Source of the DNA: Neoceratodus forsteri
Lineage: Eukaryota; Chordata; Ceratodontiformes; Ceratodontidae
DNA: 64,000 bases
Assembly: GCA_016271365.2 (NCBI GenBank)
Contig: CM057454.1
Coordinates: forward strand, 458,953,501 to 459,017,500
Direction: 5' to 3'
Position numbers and translations under genes: made by a program. This document shows, one piece after another, positions 44,746-54,492 of the stretch (its first letter is position 1; every line of letters begins with the position of its first letter). Below the pieces are notes generated by a model. That model was not told the DNA's origin. It made no database searches and worked only from the letters and a program-made list of their open reading frames with translations.

Positions 44746-44858
44746 GTCAGGCTATGCAGGTTTTTTATGTTTGTTATCTTAGCGTGTAATAAACACTTAA
44801 AAAGTAATACAGAGCCTCATGGTTTTTAAAGTTGGGCTGTGAGTGCCTGATTTTTTTT

Positions 44859-45601
44859 TTAAAGTGTACTTACTCTGTAGTCATGATTGTTGCATGCAAC
44901 TACTTTGCAATTGCAATGCAGTTACACTGAAGTCACACTATAATTACAGTGTAGTTAACTGACCCTTAAGGTGTAACCACTTGTCTTTAAGGGAAACCAT
45001 CCTTTTTATATATGTAACTTTTTAATTTGTGGATAATTCTTATTTAAATAATATTATAAACATTTTAAAGCAAACCACCTTTTTTCTTTCATGTGAATGT
45101 TGTATTTTATTTTATGGCTAAATTCACCATCTTTTTCTGTGGATAATGAATTCAAAACTATATAATTTTTAATGTAAATTTTATTTTAAAAAAATCATCT
45201 AGTTTCATGGTCATCCTTTCTTTTATTTATAAAAATAACGAAATGTAATGCTCTACATTAGAACACTAGGTTAAAATGGCATCAATATTATTAAATAACC
45301 CCAAATAAATTTTCTCAAAAACAATCTATAAGCACATTGATATATTTAATTTAATTCACCATTGCATAGCTTTTTAAAAATAATATACAGATGAATAGAG
45401 TAAACACTATGAGAAATATGCTTTCATTAAATTCACAACTTGTTTTGATTTTTACAACCAAGAAACAAGTAGATTTTAAAAACCTATGAGAAACACATAG
45501 ATTTCTAATTAGCAATCATAAAATGTGACACACTTATGCAAAACCCAGATTGTTCATTAACAGTTACATAATTTGTATATATGGAAAACCAACACAAAAT
45601 A
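44859..45601. other. AT-rich stretch without recognised features
   Basis: Very AT-rich, with short direct repeats (gtagttaact, gcaattgcaatgcagttac) at its left edge. No coding sequence or transposon ends were recognised. Confidence 0.4.
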
Positions 45602-45605
45602 CACA

Positions 45606-47073
45606 TGTAACCCCCTGTTACCCAGGGTTACTAGAATCCCAGTAAGACCTAGTGGTAGGCAGGGAAGGCAGCTTGTGAAACTCCAGTTAAATGGATTTCA
45701 CACTGTCTCACTCTATTCTCAGTCTCAGCTGAGACTGAGGGATGACATCACCATAGAACTATCGCAGCTGCATGAGCCACATTGGAATCTGCAGAAGGGA
45801 GTTAGATTAGAATCTTGGGAGTTTTTGAACAGTGGAAAGCAGAGTTGTGTGTGAGCAGTGAAGAGAGAGGAGCATAGCAGTCTGTGCACAGGCTCTTGGA
45901 GCCTAAGCTTTGATATAGAGCTACTTCTAGGGAAAGGTGTGTGTTTCCGCCTAAAGAGGATCACCGTAAGCTGTTCTTAAAGTGGTGGAGACCGCTGATT
46001 CTGGTCTCTGTGCCCCATCCCTGAGGGGATGGGGGTGGAAGGTTTGCCTGTTATTCCAGGGGCAACTCCCTTGTTCCTGCTAGAGAAGAAGCTGCCTTAT
46101 TTTTCTGAAATGTGTTGTGGCACAAGAAGCTTTCAAGATTCACCTGTGGGGCACCTGCAACCAAAGGATGAGTTCTGCTCTTATCAAGGGCCTATGTTTC
46201 ACCTGAACTGTGTTAAAGTGGGGATTGGACTGCTGAATTAGTGGGAGGCCTAGAGGAATAGGCTTAGCCAAGGTAAAAGTATGTTCAAGTCCAGCACAAG
46301 GGGAAAGCCAAGACATGTAGAGGAGATGTGCTATACATTTACCTTTTAATCTACATTGCCAAGCTTTCAAAAAGAGTTGCTTAATGTCCAGAGAAATGGC
46401 CAGGTATGGATTGTGGAAGCTGGAGGTGGGAGACCTCCCATCTTTAGTAACCAGGTCCACCTCTATGGATTTGCTCTGTGGATTTCTACTTTGCCTCAGG
46501 CACTTGGTCAGTGCTGAGGGAAGTACCCAGATGTGGGATTGGAAGGAAATTTCCCTTAAGGAGTCGAAGGCTCTAAGGTGGTTTGGAGAGCCACCAACAG
46601 AAAATTGGTTCATTGCCATATGGACCAGGATCGAGTGGCCGGCAAGGGTGCTGGGCCAGGAAAAACCCAAGTAGTGTACAAGCTGGGCTATGTACCCAAA
46701 GTAGCATGCAAATCTGGGCTGTGTGCCTAATGGGTTCAGAGCCTGAGGGCTAAAATGTTGAAGAAGTATTCTGTTATCTCTTATCTGCATTATCAGGAAT
46801 GTAGCCCTGTGGGGGTCTGTCTATGCATTGTTTGTTCCATTTGGATGTGAATAAAAGCCACACTTTAGAATCCAATTCCTGGTATTGGACATTACAGTTA
46901 TTGCTTCCTGTGTTCGGATTTACTTGGGTGCCCCTGTGCAGAGTAGCCAAACCTAGGCCCCTTGTGCTGAGTAACCTAGTCCTCCCCAAACCCAGTCCCC
47001 ACCAGGTACTGCTGTTAGCTTCAACAGCATACCACCTGTCGTTTTGCAAAAAGGCAGGGGTAAGGGGCTTACA
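45606..47073 (+). mobile_element. probable solo LTR (retroviral or other LTR retroelement)
   Basis: It begins TGTAACCCC and ends GGGGCTTACA, the TG...CA form with short inverted ends. It is flanked by a 4-bp direct repeat CACA (45602-45605, 47074-47077). AATAAA lies at about 46850, leaving a U5-like segment of about 200 bp. The length of 1,468 bp is long but acceptable. No gag, pol or env coding is present. The orientation is chosen from AATAAA. Open frames inside (for example 46140-46790 minus) show no similarity and are incidental. Confidence 0.6.
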
Positions 47074-47077
47074 CACA

Positions 47078-47539
47078 TATATTATAAAAATCTTACTAAA
47101 AATATTCATATTAAACATCTTGCTCTCCTCACCCCATGGAGTTCTGCTGCAAGAGCCAACTGAGAAGGTACAGTCTGTGGAAGTCATTCTGGAGTGGACT
47201 TAGTTTTGCAGGGTGCTTGCCAATCAATGCTGCACAGCCCACCCTGGTCCCTAGCCTTTATGGGGCTGCTGTGATCACATGACACTCTCCATGTTTTGTT
47301 AAAGTCCCCACTTTTCCCTTTGCAGCTTGTATTTTCTGACCACTAGGGGTCAGTCATGAGCTTCCTTTCTTCTCTGTTGTCCCCTAATCCACTCTCCTAC
47401 CTACTTCCTCTGCCTCTCATCCTATCATGTTTTCCCTCTCCCTTGTCTAGAACTGAACCCCTAACCTTAAACTCCATAGGCAGTAGTCTTTCCACTGCAC
47501 TGTCTGTTCCAGCCTATTCCAATGTGATATTTTTGTCAC
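47078..47539. other. unassigned, pyrimidine-rich sequence
   Basis: Contains C/T-rich runs (47356-47460). No element ends or coding sequence identified before the LINE starting near 47540. Confidence 0.35.
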
Positions 47540-47857
47540 ACATATAGCTATGTTTTTCTCTCCACTTATTAATGGACACAATCCCTCTACCGTAGGATTA
47601 GTTCCTGAGATCACTACAGTTCTTGATGAATCCTTAGAATTTGTGCCAAAATGTAAACATCTAGGGTTCTGGATAGATCACAAACTTTCCTTCGCTGACT
47701 ACATAGAGAAACTCACGAAAAAACTCAAACAGAGACTAGGTCTCTTTTACAGAATTAAGCACCTTCTCACTCAGGATGCTAAAACCAGACTAGTTCAAAG
47801 AATGTTTATTCCACTCTTGGATTATGTGGACTTCATTTATGGATATGGCCCTAATCA
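47540..47857 (+). mobile_element. Rex1-like LINE (host copy), left part
   Basis: 47550-47856 encodes ESLEFVPKCKHLGFWIDHK, KLKQRLGLFYRIKHLLTQ and PLLDYVDFIYGYGPN, the segment after the RT palm. The coding line stops abruptly at GYGPN and resumes at 50314 with VLAKLDTLYHQAIRF, so an antisense element has split it. The start is 5'-truncated. Confidence 0.85.
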
Positions 47858-48368
47858 ATCAATCAATCAATCATCACTTTATTTAACCAGGCATAAACAC
47901 CATTGAGCAAGCTCATTTTCAAGGTGGTCCTGGGCATAAATACAATACAGTACACTTCATAAGATTACAATTAAGGTGGACAATGGTATAAAAAAAAAGA
48001 AAAAACATTGTGAAGGTGCTGGTCAATATGGGCCTATACATACCGGTCAACATAATTAACATGCAAAGGTACACAATGATAAGCTTTACTGAAATGAGAA
48101 GAGACAACAATCCCATATAGTTTCCGCTGAGTAAGAGCTCATACCTAAATGATAAAAAATAAGGAGGTATTAAGGAATAGGGTAGAAACTGGGGTGAAAG
48201 AGTAGGCAGCCAAAAGGGAGGCCAGAATAGGTAAAAGGTAGAGAATAGGCAGGGTCAACTTGGATTAAGGGACCTAGGCTTGTAGGTCCTAGGTTTCTGT
48301 TGTTAGGAATGTGGGGTGGATGAGATACTTAGGCGTAGGATTTGAGAGTGGCACCCAAGGCTTAGGGG

Positions 48369-49529
48369 TCATCGGCATCTGAAACAGTTGCATGATTCCT
48401 TCAGATAATCCGTTAATAGAGCTTTGAATGTGAAAATGCTTGGAAGTGAGGATAATTTTGAGTCTTGCATAGTGTTCCAAAGTGATGGAAGTGAGAAGTT
48501 GATTGCTGCTGAGCCAAGGGTAGTTTTCACTCTAGGAATCTGGAAGCAGATTAAGGAGAAGTGTCTCAGGCCATAGGAACCTTTAGCCCATTTGAAGATG
48601 TTCGAGATGTATGCAGGGAGGTTATCAGATAATGCTCTAAAAAAGCAGAGGGGTAGATTTAAGATAAATCTTAAAGCCCGGTGGTAAAGGGTTTCCAGTT
48701 TGTTTAGCATCGTTGATGGGCAATGACTGTAAAGGAAGTCAGCGTAGTCCAGTATAGGTAGGAATATAGTTTGTACTAGTCTCATTCTGGCTTCTAACGC
48801 GAGTAGGTGTTTAATGCGATAGAATAAACCTAATCGCTGTCTTAGTTTCTTCAAGGTTTCATTTAAGTGGCACAGAAAGTTGAGCTTGTTATCCAGCCAG
48901 AACCCTAGGTATTTAAAGGTATCAACTACTTCAAGGGGTTCATCTAAGAGTGTTCGGATCTGTGTAATATGTGGACATCCGGAAGTAGACTTTAGTGAGA
49001 GAATCATTGCTTTAGTCTTTTTGGCATTGAAGAGGAGCTTATGAGTGAGAAAGTTGTATTGGAGGGTGACAAAGTCTTTCTGTAAGTACTCATGGGCCAG
49101 ATCCAAGGATGAATTTGTGGTATAGAGTACAGTATCATCTGCGAATAAGTGCACATTTGCTGTGCCCAGCTGCGAGTCCAGATTATTGATGTATATTGCA
49201 AAGAGGATAGGGCCTAGGATGGAGCCTTGTGGGACTCCTCGTAACAAGGATTTTTGTGGGGACAGATCTCCTATGGCTTTGACTTGTTGTAACCTATTGG
49301 TTAGGTAGCTGGTGAACCATTTAATAGCAGAACTATCAAGTCCGATGTTACTCAGTGCAGTAAGCATGATGGTATGATCCACAGTATTGAAGGCCTTACT
49401 CAGATCAAGGAAGAGGGCAAATACATGCTTCTTAGAGTCCAAGGCCATTTGCCAGTCTGTAGTTACTTTGGCAAGAGCCGATATTGTACTGTGTTTGGCT
49501 CTGAAGCTGGACTGAGCCGGGTTTAGCAA
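48369..49529 (-). CDS. Rex1-like LINE reverse transcriptase, 386-codon open frame
   Basis: It covers the RT and C-terminal domain of a Jockey-superfamily LINE. Motifs by residue: about 1-15 NPAQSSFRAKHST; about 40-50 LFLDLSKAFNTVDH; about 100-115 GVPQGSILGPILFAIYINN; about 130 FADDTVLYTT with an intact catalytic pair (plus-strand 49131-49145); about 210 FKYLGFWLDNKLNF; about 235 RQRLGLFYRIKHLLAL; about 285 LYHRALRFI; C-terminal FKALLTDYLKES. The frame is uninterrupted to the stop. Upstream sequence to 49844 (LDTKKSAGADKI...PLFKTGDPSDLNN) is in the same coding line but separated by a TAA at about 49619, so the copy is truncated and not autonomous. Confidence 0.85.
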   Translation of the reverse strand: MLNPAQSSFRAKHSTISALAKVTTDWQMALDSKKHVFALFLDLSKAFNTVDHTIMLTALSNIGLDSSAIKWFTSYLTNRLQQVKAIGDLSPQKSLLRGVPQGSILGPILFAIYINNLDSQLGTANVHLFADDTVLYTTNSSLDLAHEYLQKDFVTLQYNFLTHKLLFNAKKTKAMILSLKSTSGCPHITQIRTLLDEPLEVVDTFKYLGFWLDNKLNFLCHLNETLKKLRQRLGLFYRIKHLLALEARMRLVQTIFLPILDYADFLYSHCPSTMLNKLETLYHRALRFILNLPLCFFRALSDNLPAYISNIFKWAKGSYGLRHFSLICFQIPRVKTTLGSAAINFSLPSLWNTMQDSKLSSLPSIFTFKALLTDYLKESCNCFRCR

Positions 49530-49618
49530 CTTTTGTGAATTGAAACGTTCTCTAAGTTGGATGTTGACAATTTTTTCAAGTAATTTAGAGAGGACGGATA
49601 ATATAGAAATAGGCCGTT

Positions 49619-50305
49619 AATTGTTCAGATCACTCGGATCCCCAGTCTTGAATAATGGTAGGATGTGGGCAGTTTTCCACAAGACAGGTAGCTCACCTTG
49701 AATCAGAGAGGTGTTGAATAAGTGTGTAATGGTGGTGGTCAGATAGGTATGGCCACATTTTCTGAAGTAAGGTTCAATCTTATCTGCACCTGCACTCTTT
49801 TTTGTATCCAGAGAAAGGAGGAGGTCCTCCACTTGCTTGAACATAATTGTGAGGAAGCTGAAGGGGGTGGGATGCGGTTGGTTATGTTTGTGATTATCCG
49901 TGAAGCCAACAGTGTAGTCTCTTGCCGGCTAAGTTTGCTGATAGGTGAGGTGTCAAAGGCAAGCCCTGCAGTGGCAAAGTGATCATTAAGCTTTTCTAGT
50001 ATATCAGCTTTGTCCGTATAGGTGGTACCATCAGACACAATTTTGTTTGGAAGGGGTATTGCAGTGGACTGACCTTCAACTTCTTTGAGGATGTTCCAAA
50101 ACTTGGCAGAGTTGTTTTTATTGTCTTCTAGTTCTTTTTAGAAGTACCTAGCTTTTTATAACCTAATTAGATGGGTACAAGCATTCCTAGTGGTACGGAA
50201 TGCTAACCAATCAGCCTCCAGGTGGGATTTCCTCACTTTTTTCCACCAGTAGTCCCTATCTCTAAGTGCTTTCTTCAGGATGGGAGAAAACCAGCCAAGA
50301 GTTTT
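49619..50305 (-). pseudogene. linker and RT N-terminal part of the antisense Rex1-like LINE
   Basis: The minus strand reads KTLGWFSPILKKALRDRDYWWKK (50300-50200), SDGTTYTDKADILEKLNDHF (50038 on) and KSAGADKI...HLFNTSLIQGELPVLWKTAHILPLFK (49844-49617), the usual linker and RT motifs 0-2. Two frame changes and one stop separate it from the 386-codon frame. The endonuclease domain is absent because of 5' truncation. Confidence 0.8.
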
Positions 50306-50313
50306 ATTTTTTG

Positions 50314-51467
50314 ATGCCGTGTTAGCTAAACTTGACACCCTCTATCACCAGGCAATAAGATTTATTACTGGTGTGCCATACTTCACTCATCATTGCTCCC
50401 TTTATGCCTTGGTAGGCTGGATGTCTCTAAATTTCATGAGGCAAAAAAAAAAGCTATGTTCTGGACATTTAGAGCACTCACGTGGAAACGTCTGCAGTAT
50501 ATTGCACATTGTCTGCCTAGGTGTACACTAGGTGGTTACTCTCTGAGAAGTCATTCTTACACTTCACTCTTTATCCATAAAGCAAATTCTCATTTTGATC
50601 TAGCATCTATAAGCCACGTGCTCCCTGCACTGTGGAATAAACTACAAAATACTCTGAAGTAAGTAATTCCTGTGAAATTGTCTGCCTTTAAATTGCTTTT
50701 TGCACATTTCTTCAAGGAGTCCTGCAACTATTTCCATTGATTTATGGTAGTCAGGGGCATGAGTCATCTATTTGTGGGAGTGTAGTCGCCTGTCCCTCTT
50801 CACTACCTTTCCTATATGAGCTGACTCCTAACTCCCCCTGACTTCTTCTACGTGATACTTGTAAAACCTTGTACATATTTACTGCTTATTTTGTAGATAC
50901 TGTATATAACAGTTTTATAGTGTATAGTAAAGCATTGTTGTGTATAGAATGACATCCCTTTCAAAATGCTCTTGTATCACAGTTCAAAGGTCATGGAATG
51001 CAATTGTACACTTCCGTGATGTAACAGCATTCTGAAACCTCTAGAGACTGCATGAGTCAGTTTCATTCTGAAAGTGAAAGAACCTCAATGCTCACATTTC
51101 GCCTAATACTGTACACTATAAAAAATACAGGAAGAACAACTTTATGCATAACCAGTGTGTTCTGCCACTTCGGGTGTTCTGATTCCCACTGACCTCTCGA
51201 GCTTCACTCTCAAGGTCAGAGGGAATCAGAACTCCTCTGTGGCAGAATACACTGGTTGTGCATAGTTGCCCATCCAGTATCCTCTATGTTTATCATGTGT
51301 TGAATGTTTTTACTATGTATTGTGAGTGTTCACGTTAATGTATTTAGTTTTATGTATCAAGTACCCTTTTGCATTGTGATATTGTATTGTTCTACGTCCA
51401 GGTCCACCTTGCGAATGAGTTCATCTCAATGGTTTTTCACCTGGTAAAATAAAGATTGATTGATTGA
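50314..51467 (+). mobile_element. Rex1-like LINE (host copy), right part and 3' end
   Basis: It resumes the coding line of 47540-47857 with AVLAKLDTLYHQAIRFITGVP, YALVGW, then LGGYSLRSHSY and LPALWNKLQ by about 50660. The 3' end is caatggtttttcacctggtaaaataaagattgattgattg at 51467, the (ATTG)n tail typical of this family. A foldback element (51143-51265) lies in its 3' UTR. Confidence 0.8.
51143..51265. mobile_element. foldback MITE in LINE 3' UTR
   Basis: Left arm TATGCATAACCAGTGTGTTC, then TGCCAC, then GTTCTGATTCCC and CTGACCT. The right arm is its reverse complement (aggtcag, gggaatcagaac, gtggcagaatacactggttgtgcata) with few mismatches, around a loop near 51203. Arms are about 55 bp. A family of such hairpins is likely, but only one copy was seen here. 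Confidence 0.75.
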
Positions 51468-52029
51468 AATATAAATCTTAGAGCAGTTGAATGTGAACAC
51501 TTCCATTTTCAGAGATAACTAATTAATACGACTAAAAAAAACCACACATACTATTAATCACAGTAACCTGTCCTGACAAAGGCACAACTATGACTCTAAC
51601 TTCAATCAGTCTTTTCTTTTGTTGCCATACCCCCACAGTAGCTCATCTCCCATTCCCCAGAGCCTCCCAGCCCCCAGGACTTACCTCCAGTGATGATCCT
51701 CCTGGGCTTGTTCCCCCAAGATGGGACTGCATAGTGAGTGCTCCCACAATGGACAACCAAATCAGGTTCCCAGTGAACCCCTGCAACCAGTGTACCTCTC
51801 TGGCTTGCCCCCTAGGGTGGGGCCACAGGGTCCGGCCAGTCTCAATGGAACACTAAGCTAAGTCTCCACCAAACGCCATGGGTGGGGCAGGAACAGTGGA
51901 GCAGGACATCATTAATGGGCCAGCATTTTTTTTCTGCTGCTTAATCCCCCTGAGAGGTGTGGTGTGCAATGATGTAACGGCAATAGGCGCCAACATCCAG
52001 TGCACAAAAGATGGTCACAGAGCATTATT
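51468..52029. other. unassigned, GC-richer block
   Basis: 51640-51990 is GC-rich compared with its flanks and resembles SINE bodies in composition (ctcccagcccccaggact, gtccggccagtctcaa). No tRNA-like head or duplication was identified. Confidence 0.35.
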
Positions 52030-53745
52030 CTCTTACCTAAATAATAAAAAGTGAAACTTCAGGAAAATAGGGCCACTTATTCACAATGGAAAGAACCTAC
52101 TAACAGATAACGACACAGCCAATGTGTTCAACCCCTACTTCTGCTCTGTTTTTGCTAAAAAAGATCCCTACATTCTCCCAGTATAACATATCAGGAAATC
52201 AAAACTTACAAATGTTTACCCAATCAAAGTCTTAGATATACTCCCACTACTTAAAAATTTAAAAAAGACTACTAGCCCAGGGCCAGACCAAACTAGCTCC
52301 AGATTTTTACTCGAAACTGCATAAGCGGTAGTCATCCCCTTACAGATTATTTTTAATAAATCCCTAGAACAAGCTGACATCCCTGAGGACTGGTTAACAG
52401 CTACAGTTACCCAATTCATCAAAAAGGAAACTGATCCAGTGTTCAAAACTACTGTCCCATTAGCTTAACATCCATCATTTGCAAACTTATTGAAAAGATA
52501 GTTAAATTATACCTAGAAAAATAAATGTTGGAATTAAAAATATTAGATTATTCTCAACATGGTTTCATTACGGTCCATTTAAGTACAACTAACCTGATGT
52601 CATTTTACAATAACATTTACCAAAGTCTAGATACAAAGGCTCAAATAGATATAATCTTATTAGACTATAGTAAGGCGTTTGATAAGGTCCCACATGGGGC
52701 ATGTATAGCTAAATTAGACTCACTAGGTTTCTCCATCTGTTTGATTAACTGGATCAAAGTATGGTTGTCCATTAGAACATAGAGGGTAATTATTAATGAT
52801 ACTTTGTCTGAACAGGGTCCTGTTACAAGTGGGGTTCCACAGGGCTCTGTTCTGGGGCCAACCCTGTTCGATATTTTTATCAGTGACATGCAGATAAGAT
52901 CCCACAACTGGCTGTCAAAATTTGCTAATGATACAAAACTGGGAGGAATAGTTGATACCACTGATAACCTTGATACCCTCATTTCTGATTTAAAATCCAT
53001 TGAACACTGGGCACTACTAAACAACATGGAATTCAACATTGATAAATATGTAGTCTTACATCTTGGATCCCAAAACCCCAACAACACTTACTACTTAAAC
53101 AATATCCCACTGAAAACAACTAACAGAGAGAGGAGCTTTGGCATAATAATCAGTAATAAACTTGCATCCACAGACCATTGTAATAGAGTGGCAAACACAG
53201 CAAATGGTTTATTAAGACAATATGACATTCATTTGTCACTAGAACTGAACAATGTCTCATCCCTTTGTACAGGGCTTATATTAGATCTTACATGAACTAT
53301 GGATCTCCCTTTTGGAACCCACATTTTAAGGGAGATATAACTCATTTGGAACAGGAACAGAGACAGGCAACCAAGGTGATCCCTAGATTGTCCTCTATGA
53401 ACTACCATGATAGATTTAATACCACAGGTCTACACTCTTTAAAATTTAAATGTCTGAGAGGGGACTTATTGTTTTTATGCAAGCTTCTTCAATCCCCAGT
53501 TCTTATGGAACAGTGTGGACTTGTTTATTCAACCAACCATATCATCCCCAGGTGACACAATGGACAAATTGTGATAAAAAAGCCAGTACCTGCACTAACA
53601 CCCAACACAATTTCTTTTCACTACGTGCACCAAGAATCTGGAATTCACTACCCCAAGAATTAATAGATTCTGTTAACTTTGGGTCATTTAAAAAGGGACT
53701 GGATGTTTGGTTACAAACATACTATAAAAGTGGTAATTAGCCCAC
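52030..53745 (+). mobile_element. CR1/L3-like LINE, 5'-truncated, sense
   Basis: It starts in the linker (about 52050-52160: KTSGKIGPL, NPYFCSVFAKKD) and runs to the C-terminal domain. The RT spans 52240-53295 and the C-terminus 53265-53740. Only a few stops and frameshifts interrupt it, so it is moderately old. A SINE follows immediately on the right. Confidence 0.8.
52240..53740 (+). pseudogene. CR1/L3-like RT and C-terminal domain relic
   Basis: 52525-52782 reads YSQHGFI, IDIILLDYSKAFDKVPHG. After a stop, 52804-53295 reads GPVTSGVPQGSVLGPTLF and LSKFANDTKLGG, where FADD has become FAND, removing one catalytic aspartate. 53265-53555 reads YRAYIRSYMNYGSPFWNPHFK and LEQEQRQATKVI. 53450-53740 ends LRAPRIWNSLPQELIDSVNFGSFKKGLDVWL. 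Order and spacing are normal for CR1/L3. Confidence 0.85.
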
Positions 53746-53782
53746 AATGAGTGGAGTAAAAATCTCGATGAGCCTCTGCCTT

Positions 53783-54027
53783 CTTTTTTTCCTTTACAAT
53801 CTAGTAAACCTCCCCACTACTCAGGCTATGGCAGCTGCTCCCCCTGACCTCTGCCACAAGTCATTTAAGTGCCGGACACTCCCCTACCCTCCCCCTGGAG
53901 GAGAACAGTCCATCAGATGCTCAATCCTCTTCTCCCGCCCAGCCCTCCAACTCCTCGGGTCCATTCCCAAACCCAGGGCATCAGCATCGCAAGCAGTCAC
54001 CCTACCGCTGTACCAGTGGACTGGCTC
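53783..54027 (-). mobile_element. tRNA-headed SINE (family S1), antisense
   Basis: A poly-T run at 53783-53792 is the antisense tail. The minus-strand head (54027-53940) reads ccactggtacagcggtagggtgactgcttgc, then ccctgggtttgggaatggacc, aligned with the heads at 14395 and 61617. The body (ggattgagcatc) matches the 61617 copy (ggattgagcatcc). Target duplication not found. Confidence 0.65.
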
Positions 54028-54492
54028 AACTTTAATCAGTCTTAAAGGATATATTATTTTAAAATGTTTGTTAGTATATAGCTTTAACATGAGAAAAGTC
54101 AACATGTAGTTTTAGCTATTTTTACATTGATAATTTGTTAATGTTTATGTGAAGCTAATCATTGTTATTTCAAAATGTAATAAACGTTTTTTAATAAAAA
54201 CCCCAAAAGACCTAGTCCTATATAAGACCTATGATACCAGAAAATTTATAGTCTCAGTTCTTTATAGTTTTTGAGAAAACTGAGGGCAAAAAGAGTGGCA
54301 AATCGGGAAAAATATGCAATTTCTGCCCGTAATTACTCAAACACTATAAACCCTATCCTTATTATTTGGCAGGATAAAAGACTATAGGACTGAGAAGCTG
54401 CATACCAGATTTTTTGCAGTCCTAGAGTCTAAGATGAATAAGACATAAGGCACAAAAAATGGCTTTTTTTAATGAAACATAGAAACAGTGAC
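54028..54492. other. unassigned AT-rich sequence
   Basis: No coding sequence or repeat ends are recognised. A-rich stretches occur near 54190 and 54450. Confidence 0.35.

Larger units (their letters stand above)
43013..44858 (+). mobile_element. Penelope-like element, 3' half, sense arm of head-to-head pair
   Basis: The plus strand starts at FIDDVMLVWQGHRETLNEF (catalytic IDD intact, 43013-43030), then FLHSTNSHLKFSYTADK, NIPKGQFL (after the MITE at 43245-43586), and GIY-YIG AKCSCKAYYVGKTVRQFKTK (about 44160-44225). The terminal block has the CTTTGATAAATGATTTTGATCC/GAAAC motif (44716-44745). It ends in a segment (gagcct.atggtttttaaagttggg) that mirrors 41535-41570 on the left arm. Confidence 0.8.
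47858..50313 (-). mobile_element. Rex1-like LINE inserted antisense into a relative
   Basis: The element occupies the exact gap in the host LINE coding line. Its 3' end is a (TTGA)n-type tail (aatcaatcaatc at 47853-47872 on the plus strand), preceded by caaggtggtcctgggc. Its 5' end is near 50305, in linker sequence (KTLGWFSPILKKA). No clear target duplication surrounds it. It shares FYRIKHLL and LDY.DF motifs with the host, so both belong to one family, but this copy is far better preserved. Confidence 0.9.

Noticed and set aside
46140..46790. 216-codon minus-strand ORF
   Set aside because: No recognisable motifs; it lies wholly within the probable LTR and runs opposite to its likely transcription.
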